Positions 50,987 through 61,300 of a stretch of 64,000 nucleotides of DNA are shown here, piece after piece. The stretch is from Dirofilaria immitis. Lineage: Eukaryota > Nematoda > Chromadorea > Rhabditida > Onchocercidae. The notes under the pieces were generated by a model. The model was given only the letters and a program-made list of their open reading frames with translations. It had not been told where the DNA came from and made no database searches. The position numbers and the translations under genes were made by a program. The DNA is taken from contig JAKNDB010000103.1 of the NCBI GenBank assembly GCA_024305405.1, positions 1,302,001 to 1,366,000 of the forward strand. The letters are read 5' to 3'. Positions within the stretch are counted from its first letter, which is position 1; every line of letters begins with the position of its first letter.

Positions 50987-53400
50987 CTATGTGCATATTG
51001 TGAGTGTGTATGTTGTAAGTATAATATATATATATATTCTATTCCATTGAAAGAATAATCCTTTAGTTGCATTGAATAAATTTTTGTATTATTTTTCCAA
51101 ATATATTTTAATTTTTTTTAATTGTTAGTATAAAAAATTTTAATTTTGTTCTTGTCTTTTATTACATTTAAAATATATTTTTATTTTTTATACATAATAT
51201 TTGTATGTCAAAATCAATTTTGATTTGTTATGAGGTATATGAATAGGACAAATAATTTTCATCATGCCCACCATTTTGTTTAAGCAGCACATGAAATTTC
51301 ATATGATTATTTCATCTTCCAATATGTTTAACAAAAATTTTAACAACCTTTCAAAAACTAGTTAGTTAATGAAATATTGCATCGAAATGAATCTGTTTGA
51401 TTTTACCAACATTTTATGATAGCAGTTATTTTGCTAAATTTGTCATTTGTTTCCCTCCTTACGTTTTATTTGACAATCATACACAAACATGATCATCATA
51501 CCTTTCATCCATCTATTTATCATACCACAATTAAAACAAAAAATGATAAACAATATTAAAAAATTTCTTTCATCTGTTTTCATTATTTTATATCAAATTA
51601 AGATAAAATTTTTATCAATGAATATATATTTCATTGTATATTTTTTTATGTTACATCATTATTTATTTATCATCAAGAAGCAGATGAGCTAAATGATAAG
51701 ATAAAAGAAAAAATTAGGTAAAATAGATTGAGAAATTTTAGATATAATAATGAAAGAAATCGAATATTAGGAGGAAGTAGTAAAGGGCGATCGAAAGATA
51801 AATAAATGATTTCATCTTTTTTTCTTCCTTTATTTTTATTATTATTGATTTCACTATTTTATTGATAACCTAATTATTATATCATCGATTATTTATGTAT
51901 TGTATTACTCATGGATATTATGGTTTGATGATAAAGTTAATATTTTCGAAGTATTTGCACGAATAGCAAAATGAATATATATATATCTGTGTCGGTAGGA
52001 AATTAAAAGTGCTATTATGTATTTGTGGTAATCTCCCAGTATTTAGTTATTGAAATTATCATATAGGACGACAGTGCGAAAAAAGCGATACGTATATTTG
52101 TTTATAGCATTAATCAAAATATTTAATAAATTTTATGATTCTTATATATATCCTATTTTTATATGATATATATTTTAAATAATTTCTTGCCAGTTAATCA
52201 ACACTTTTATCGATTAAATAAATAAATTTATTTTCTATAAATACTCTATTTATAAATTGATTTTAGATTATTATCATATAATAATTTTCTCTTTTTTAAT
52301 CCATCTTTTCTTGTTTTCTTATTTGTTTTATTTCTCGGAGAATGTATTGTAAAAAAAAAAAATTTGATATTTAATTTGGTAAACCAAGTTGGATTTCATT
52401 GAAAATTATAAAATTTAAGAATGATCAATTTAACCTTTTAAGAGCAGCACAGTATGGTATATTTTGAATGAATTAAATAAAATTAAGAAAAACGAAAAAC
52501 AAAAGTCAAACGTCATATTTAAAAATGTCAGTCAAAAAAAAAAAAAAATCAAACTAAATTAAAATATCTAAAGAAATAAACGTTTTGTTAAAGAATCAAA
52601 AATTCAAAGTTTAAAATAATTCATTCAAAATATGCTTTATTTCAAAAATATGAATATCACAGACTTCAAAATTAATCTACCTATTAAATAAAATAATATT
52701 TCTATAGAATTTAAGACCTAATAATCATGCTATGCAAATAACGTACTTGAAATTCTAACTTAAAACTAGCAGCACTTAGTCTCGTTATGTATGAATAATA
52801 TCTTAAAAGTACAAATCAAAATATATTAGCCTTATGATATTAACATGCTATTCCATCTATAAAAATATTCTTAAATTTTCTTACTATATTTCAATATACA
52901 CATTTATTATTCATTATCTACTACTTGTTTTAACATTACATAGCCACTAAATCCAGAATCCAGTTCCTTCTAAAATATTGTATTTTCTATAAGTATGACA
53001 TTTTTTAGAATTGATTTGTTTTAGCAATTGTAACTTTAACTTACTCATTTAGCACAATTTCGAATTTACATTCTAAATTTAATCAAAAATAAAAAAATAT
53101 TTATGTAAAATCATTTCTAAAATTCGAAGACATCCTTTTAAAAATCGATTATCTCATGATTTTTTCTTTTTTTGCTCCATTAAAAGTGAAAATAATAATT
53201 TTTGTAAAAAAATATATTTCTGTTATCTTACATTTATTAATTGATAGATATTAATTGCTAACAGAATTTTAATTAATTAATATTTCTTCTTTCTTTCTTT
53301 TTAAACTTTCGTTTCATATTTTTGTCAAAATTTCGATTATCTGTTCAATGGTAAAACTTAAAATAGAAATCGCCGGTTTAATGCTTGACTTTTGTTTTTT
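50463..53400. other. Non-coding region
   Basis: AT-rich, with a (GT)n microsatellite at 50926-50985 and no recognisable gene. I find no second 5S or SL1 copy, so the 5S-SL unit is not part of a visible array here. Confidence 0.5.
50926..50985. repeat. (GT)n microsatellite
   Basis: About 25 GT units with two TATG interruptions. The His/Thr-rich minus-strand frame across it is an artefact. Confidence 0.92.
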
Positions 53401-53407
53401 GTTTTTG

Positions 53408-53425
53408 TTTTTTTTTTTTTTTTTT
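53408..53425. repeat. Poly-T run (18)
   Basis: An 18-base T homopolymer near a GA-rich patch (about 53475-53515). It has no gene link. Homopolymers like this are also likely sites of consensus error. Confidence 0.85.
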
Positions 53426-53725
53426 GAATAGATACCTCATTTTTTTGGAATTTACGAATTGTGTGACAAGTAAAGAGAGATGAGGAGAGAGAGAGAAAGA
53501 AAGAAAAAGAGAGAGACAAATTTAGTACAAAAGTATTGGTAAAACATTAACTATCGCCAAAAATTGTTGGAGGAATGACATTGAGGTGATGACACGATGA
53601 TATTTAGCACAAATCGGGAACGAAACTTGTTCTTGTCTTTTTACTGTCGGCTGCATTCATATTGTCATTTAACCCTCTGTTCTTCCTCTTTCGCATTCAT
53701 CTATCACTTTTACCTCTTCTTTCTA

Positions 53726-54105
53726 ATTTTTATCAAATGTATACCTGTGAAAGTTTAAGTTATCAAATATATGGGCGTAAAAGCTAGAAAAAATTTGAAT
53801 GAAGAGAATTTCCTATCAGTTTTGTCTCTTTTTTCTTTTTAATTTTTATCAAATATGCAGCTGTTGAAAATGAATTTAGAAGAAAACTTTCTTCCTCCTC
53901 TTCCTCATTCATTTTCTGTGACTTTTACCTCTTTCTCCTTTCCAGTTTTTATCAAATATGCAACTGTCGAAAAAGAATTTAGCGAAGAAATTTCAATCCT
54001 ATCTTTTTCCTCTTTCTCCTTCATTTCTCGAATATTTTTGTCTTTTTCTTTTTTTAAATTTTTCCAAATATACAATCTATGTAAAAGAATTTTAAAAAAT
54101 ATTAT
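53726..54105. repeat. Degenerate tandem array, unit about 105 bp
   Basis: The motif TTTTTATCAAATATGCAACT, with GT.GAAAA.GAATTTAG.GAAGAAA after it, recurs from 53726 through about 54060 at roughly 100-110 bp spacing, clearest at 53842 and 53946. The 87-codon frame across it is repeat-derived. Confidence 0.7.
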
Positions 54106-54179
54106 GCTTTCATTTTAGCTATCGTGTTATATATATACCAATCATTCAAAATTATTTATTGTGTATTTTACTAACAGTT

Positions 54180-54430
54180 AATACATTACTATCGATCATC
54201 GATACTTCATTTTCGGACAAACTATTTAATTGGATTTATTGATCACTACATTTTGTCTTTCCAGATCATATATGATTCATTCATTGATCATCGCATTTTT
54301 TTGATCATGCTTTCATATTATAAATTCATTGATTATCGTATTTCTCCATTTTAGATCATAAAATGAATGGATGTATTAATAGATGAATTATCGTATTTCT
54401 TCTTACTTAATTAATTTTATTGATAGCTTA
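54180..54430. repeat. Degenerate repeat, unit about 70 bp
   Basis: Variants of ATTGATCATCGTATTTCTTC and AGATCATA recur three to four times with many changes, next to the array at 53726-54105. It looks like a decayed minisatellite. Confidence 0.45.
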
Positions 54431-54754
54431 AGCAAATATGCTGTTATTTATCATCTGCCAAGTTGAAACATTTAAGTTTATCAGCTTTTCCTTTGCATAT
54501 CTTTTTAAACCTTTACCCCAAATGAAATTACATTTGAACTATTTCTTCCTAATACATTTTACATTGTATTATAAAATTTCTCGACCATTCCACAATAGTT
54601 TTTTAATATTATTTTGGTTAAGCAACGAATCAAGATTTATACATAAGTTTTTTCGTTAATAAATAATAAAGCATCTAAATTTACTGATTAAATTAAGATA
54701 GTAATTCTGTTCTTTTCATTTATTTTATTTATCGTTCATTCGTTGGCTATTCGA

Positions 54755-54835
54755 TGAATTTAATTTTTTATTCCAACATATTTGCATTCATTGTTCGACT
54801 GAATGCAAATATGTTGAATTGAAAAATTAAATTTA
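54755..54835. repeat. Long hairpin: 36-bp arms, 9-nt loop
   Basis: Arms 54755-54790 and 54800-54835 are reverse complements at 32 of 36 positions. The loop is TTGTTCGAC and the 17 bp next to the loop (CAACATATTTGCATTCA) are perfect. Two of the four mismatches would be G-U pairs in RNA. The size and shape suit a microRNA precursor or a small foldback element. It lies about 300 bp upstream of the ATPase start codon. Confidence 0.85.
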
Positions 54836-55129
54836 TTGAGAATAAATTTTTATTTCAGCAATGTTATTTTAGTAAATTATTATTATCGAATCGATTATGG
54901 GCAAATGTTCGTTTTTTTTTCTTAAACAAAGTTAAATCTTCAAATTATAAACATTTCTTTTGTGCTAGTTATTGACTGCTCAGTAATTTTATATTTTTCA
55001 AAGAAAAAAATTAGTCTCAGATTTACCATTAATTAATTATGATATTTTAAAAATTTATTTTAAAATAATTATAATATTTCAAAAATAATTATTAAAGTAA
55101 AAATAATATTAATTTGTAGGTGAGTTTAA

Positions 55130-55329
55130 ATGGTGGCATTTTTTAATCGGCAAAAATTAATCAAATCAAAGGATAGGAATAATCGAGAACAAGAACGTCG
55201 TGAGAATTTTATTGAATCCTTTGTGGAGCATCTTTTGACGGTTGAACAAATTAAAGATATTTATACCGATTCCAATATTCATTTGCAATATCCAGAACGA
55301 AGTGATGGGTTAAGCTCAGTTGAAGCACG
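55130..55329 (+). CDS. ATPase exon 1, start
   Basis: The ATG at 55130 is preceded in frame by TAA and by an acceptor-like TTTGTAG (55118-55119), which could take an SL1 leader by trans-splicing. The N-terminus is basic (FFNRQKLIKSKDRNNREQER), then LLTVEQIKDIYTDS and DGLSSVEAR match the HKLSLEELxxKYxTD...GLTSARA region of alpha subunits. The donor CACG/GTTAGA keeps the frame into exon 2. Confidence 0.8.
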
Positions 55330-58300
55330 GTTAGAAGGATTATATTTATAAAACTAATATTTAATACTGAACAATAACAGCTTTTTCTCTATATTTCATT
55401 TTAAAACAAGATTGAAATAAGATGAAGCAACAATTATTGATTAATTATGTTAATTATTAACTTAATAATAGGTTTATTTTCAAGTAATTATATTTTGATA
55501 AACTAACAAAAGAAAGTAATAACAATCATATTATTGAGTATAAATGATTTTATGATGTGAATGATTTTTACTTTTTTAAAAGTATTAAAAAGTTACTTTC
55601 TTTAATACTTTTATTTTTTCTTCCCTTTCAATGCCCTTTTCTTTTCCCATTTTTTCGATTTTGCAAATTTTTTTGCTTTATTTGTATATTCAAAAAGTTT
55701 TGGAAGAAAGCTCAAAAAACACAATAGGTATGTATGTATTTAGAATTTGATTTGTTGTCGCTTTTTTGATAAAAATTATTATTAAAAAATGATAATGCTA
55801 TTAGTAATCAAACAGTGTTCGACGATTCATCGATAGTATTTACGATGGTAAAAATGAGAATGATTCATTTCGTACTATACTAAAATGCTAATAGTAAAGA
55901 ATTTTTTTTTCTAGCTCTGATTCATAAATTAATCATATATTCAGATTATTCAATTTTCAGCAAACGTTTACGTGATGGTGGCGCTAATATCATCGAACAT
56001 CCACGCAAAATCAGTAATGTGAAATTATTTCTACGTCAGTTTTGTATCGATTATGGTTATTACTTCTCGGTAAGTATAATTACTGCATATTTATTTCTTC
56101 AAACTAAGTTCGCAATTTTTGTCATGAATGAAAATCAATTTTTATACAAGTAATTTTTTAAATTTCATATTTGTTCTACAAGCCGAAAAAATTGTTTCTT
56201 TTTTGAACTTCAAATATATCAATAATATATTAGTAACTATTCCTATTCCTCTTCCTTTTCCGTTATTTCCGTTTCGCAAATTATTGTTTTAAAAAGCATG
56301 GAAAGCGACCTTTTAATTTTATTTAAATATTGACAATTTAATATTGTGGCCTCTTTTAAGCGAATTTCTTCCGATAATTTTTCAATAATTTAATTTTATA
56401 ATTGGAAAAAACGAAAAGCATAAAGCCATGTTGCAAAAAGTATTTTTATCAGTATGTCGGGTACATTTAAATATAAACAAATAAATTGCTCTTGCATTTT
56501 TTAATTGATAAAAAAAACGATTTTTGGATATATGCAAAAAGTAATCAAGCAATTAAACATTTAAATGATAAGCAGAGATTATGAAAAATAAGTGAATAAC
56601 TTTTCATTTCTTTTCTTTTCAGTATTATAAAGTTATAAAAATTATTTACCTCTTTTATTATGTATGTCCTGTTTTCAATAAAAAATTTACTTTATAGACA
56701 GAGATGACATTTTGATAAAAATAATAGCCTAATCAAAATTAAAAATTAATCAGCCATATTCTCATCACCAGAAATTTTAGTTTATTTTTGTTCACTTCGC
56801 TTATGTTTATTTTTGTTTAGAAATCATTTAGTTGCAAATTGATAGCAGCATGTGTCTTCTTTGCTTTTATTTATTTGTTAGTTATTTTTTTATTGTTTTA
56901 TTATTCACTTATTTATTTTTGCTTATTTTTAATCTGTTTTATTTATTACTTCTCATATTCTTTACTTTTTTAAAATCAAGTTCAATTATTTAATTTTTTG
57001 CTTTTATTGCGTATAAATAAAATTATGATTTCAACAGTGATAAAGGGAAATTAGTATAGTAATATCTTTTTCATCCTTAATAAGAATTGAATGATGATAT
57101 CTTTCAATATATATTTTTATTTTTATATAAATTGTACTAATTAAATCGCTTTATTGAATCACCTATTTACTTTTTATCATAATATTCATTTGATAAGCTA
57201 CTTTTGTTAATATTAATATTTATTGCTATTAATTTGTTTAACGAATATTTCAGGTGCTGCAATGCTCAGTTTGGCAACTTATGTTATCCATTTGATGCAT
57301 GGTAATAATGAGCCTATAAATCTTTATTGCACATTAATTCTTATTTTAATCGTTATTTTAATGTGTTTTGTGGCATTTTATCGAGAAAAACAAACACTTC
57401 AAGTTAGCTTTTTACCCATTTGACCTGTTTCTTTATATTAGTTTACATACATCATTTGTTGATTAATTCACATATCATGTTGATGATATGTAAATTAATA
57501 ATAAATGTAAATACAATACAAGCATGCTATGAATTAATTAATTATTATTATCATTTCTTCAATTATAGTATAACAGTTTATCATATTGTTTCTATTAAAA
57601 TGCATATTTAAAATTTTATTATGTTTTATTGGAATACATTTTAAAAATTCCTGAATATTATTAGGTAATAAGTGACTTGAAAGCAGTTCTTCCTACATCT
57701 TGCATTGTTATCCGAGATTGTAAAAAGCAGCAAGTGCCGGAAGAGGAATTGGTTACCGGTGATTTGGTTGTAATAACTGCTGGTGCTATTATACCCGCTG
57801 ATATCCGTATTTTGCAGTCAAATGGTCTGAAAATCGAAACATCAGCTATCACAGGTTTATCTGATATTTTCTTTCGATTTCATTCATAATATCCTTTTAC
57901 TATAGCAGTTTCTTTATTGATAAATTTATATAATAATATTAATAACATTCATTTATCAACTCTGTAGTAACATTACATATTCACTAATTATTGATAACTT
58001 AGCTTTAAAACTCAGACCAAACCATTAATTTATACAGTAAACCTAAATTAAGTCATTGATTCAGATACTTATCTAGATTAAGCTAAAATGTTACCACTAA
58101 CTTTCATATTTATAGTATGTATATTTAAAATTATACTTAACTTAAAGATCCGAGATAAGTCGTAATAAAGTTTATGTTGCGACAGCTTTATGTGTAAAAT
58201 CAATTATAAGCTGCAAACTTTATTGCAACATTTTTTTGTTTTTAATTTTGACAGTATTTTTGTCAATCATTTTCTTCTATATAATTCTTCGAATACGGTA

Positions 58301-61300
58301 ACAAACTTTGTCATATTACTTAAGTACTTAATTTCTTAATTTCAGGTGACAAAGAAGCTTACGATTATACACATGAAGCCATCGCAACATATCCATCAGT
58401 ATTTGAAGCAAGAAATGTTGCATTTAAAGGATCGTTTTGTCTTGAAGGTGATGGAATAGGAATTGTAGTACGAACTGGAAAATATACGGTAACTTGAATT
58501 TTTCTAGGAATTTTATATTTCATATTAAATTTTTTTCCTTTATTTAAATTAGGCAAATTCATTAACATATTTTAGGTTCTTGGTTATATTATAAACATTC
58601 ATCAACAAGTTAGCAAAACACGTAGCAAATTAAAAATGGAAATTGATGAATTCGTCAATTTTATATCAATTGTAGCTTTGGTCATGGCGATAGTATTCTT
58701 CGCGTTTGGCAGTATTATAAATAAGTTTGTTGTTGTTTTTTCTTTTTTAAAACATTCTGAAATAGAAGGAAATAGATATTGGAAAAAGACTTTTTAAATA
58801 ATTTCATTACTATTCGTTTATTTACAATCTGAAATTTGTTTATTTAAAAATCTGAAATTTTATGTTTTTTTCTAAAATTTCATCTATATGATATTATATA
58901 GTTCAATAGTTCAAAAGTTGCCGCAATATTGATATAATCGTATTCCCATCTCTTGCATTAATGAAACATCAGTTATTAAATATCAAATTATTTATCAAAA
59001 TCAAAATAATAAATGCACAATAGCCAATAATAAACACTCATTTACTATAATATACTTTTTTTAGTTTTAAAAATGTTTTGGATCATTTCATTATCGGTTT
59101 CTTGATTATCATCGTAGCAAACGTACCACAAGGTTTACCGGCAATGGTTATTTCACAATTAGCAATTATTGGTAGACGATTAGCTAGTAAAAATGTTTAT
59201 ATTAAAAAGTTGGATATTATTGATGAACTTGGTGCTACAACTGTAGTTGCAACTGATAAAACTGGTACTCTTACGCAAAATTTGATGGTGCTCACAGATT
59301 TATGGTATAATCGAAAGCACCAACCAAGTTTGTTCTTTTTAAAATTATTATTTAAATTTGATTTATTAGAAAAAAAAAGGAAAATTTTGCTCGCAGGAAT
59401 ATATTTAATAAAATTTCTAATGAAATTTGCTATTTTAAAGAAATATTATCTCTTACGTATGCAGATATTAAGTTGAAATTTTTAAGAGAAGAATGAAAGA
59501 TTTTTGAAAGTCGCATAAAACCTTCTCAATATTTCTTAAAATGGGATGAAATCTTTACTTATTCTAATTTACACAAATTCAAATAAATCATTATGAATTT
59601 TGATTTTTTTTTATCATTTATTTCTGAATTTCTATGCTTATGTATAAATTGATATATGAATTGCTACATTTTTCCAGAAAATTATAAAATTATTTTCATT
59701 GATTTTATTACGTTTTAGGTCATAACTTTGTAAATAATCAATCTCTTCTTGATACGAACCATCCAAAACCGGTAAATGAACAACCATTATCTGATATGTT
59801 TATCGTAATGAGTGTTTGCAATAGAGCGCATTTCGAATGTGTTCGTAAGTCAAAACATTTGGCTTCCGAAAAAGAAGCTCAGACGAAGATTTCAGCAAAG
59901 ATGCTAAATATGGGCCAAGTCAGCAAACGATTCACTGTCCTGTTAGTTCATATTTCAAGAAAAAAAGGAAATTTGTGAATTTTTGAAAAATTTTGTAAAA
60001 AAACGAAAACGAAAAGTGGTAAATTTTAATTATAAATTGTAAAATTTTTGTTTTATACATATTTACGTTGTTTCTTTTATTTTTGATTTGAACCAATCTT
60101 ATGAATGAGTTAAGTTTGTCATTTTGGCCAGTTTATTCAAATGTTATTTACATAAAAGACAAGCAATTAAAATCTTTTTAAGTCCCAACAAAGGCAATAT
60201 CATAACCATATTGAGACGTTCTGAAATTTCAGTTATTTGTGTGGAATAGTGATTTCTGTATTGATTAAAAAAATAGTGTCAATAAACTGTTATTATTATT
60301 GCTGCTATTATAATTATTATTACTATTTGGAACAATCATAAATTATAAATAACGCAAAGTTTTTTCTCTACGAAATTTTCAAAATTAATTTTTAGAAATT
60401 CTGTTACTGGAAAACCAACAGTGGTATTTGCAATGCAAAATAATGCAGTAGAAACAGGAGGTATTTCCAAGACTGATGATATTCAGGAACATCAGGTATC
60501 GATCATTAAAATTCGACTTTACTGTCAGTTATTGTGATCAAAATGTTAAAATTATTATAACTAAAATAATGTTAGGTGTGTTTTTATATCCTTAGCATAT
60601 TTTGCGTAGTTCTGGATGATAGCATTTGCGATAGTATAGATACATGAGAAATAAAAGAATTACGCAAAATTATCGAAAAAATTAAAACAAATAAACAAAG
60701 TTGAGGAAAAAAAGCTGCGATACTTAAAGGAATAAGAAATGGCTGATTAAAGTGATAAAAGAATAAATTGATAAATTTTATAAGATAATTTCATATCATC
60801 ATTATTACGGAAAAGCAATTATAATGAAGAAATACTATAATGAAATGTTAGAGCTAAGATTTGGAAAGTATAGTAATATGAGGGATTGAAAATTGATTAG
60901 ATCATAAAAATGCATAATTTATGCAGCAAAAAGGAAAAAGGTTGTGCCATAAATTGAATATCTTACAGTTTCGTTCATTTATTTTACCTTAAATTAACAG
61001 AACAAAATTTCAAGTGTACCAATTAAGTTTTTAAATTATAAAGGAAAAATCGTGATAATCAAGCTTCATTAATTCGTATTTGTTAGTAATAAAATATCAA
61101 TTAAATTCGAAGAATTTTTAAATTCCTATATTGTTTAAAAATATTCAAAATTCGTTATTATATGATTTATACTTATTACATTTGGTGCTTGCTTTTGATT
61201 TTATTTTTTCCAAATGAAATGTTGTAAAACTAAGTAATTTTCGATAAATTTTGTTTTGAATTCTTTCATGATAAGTTAAATTATTTTAAAATTGTCAAAA

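Noticed and set aside
50797..51072. His/Thr-rich 91-codon minus-strand frame
   Set aside because: It is the translation of the (GT)n microsatellite.
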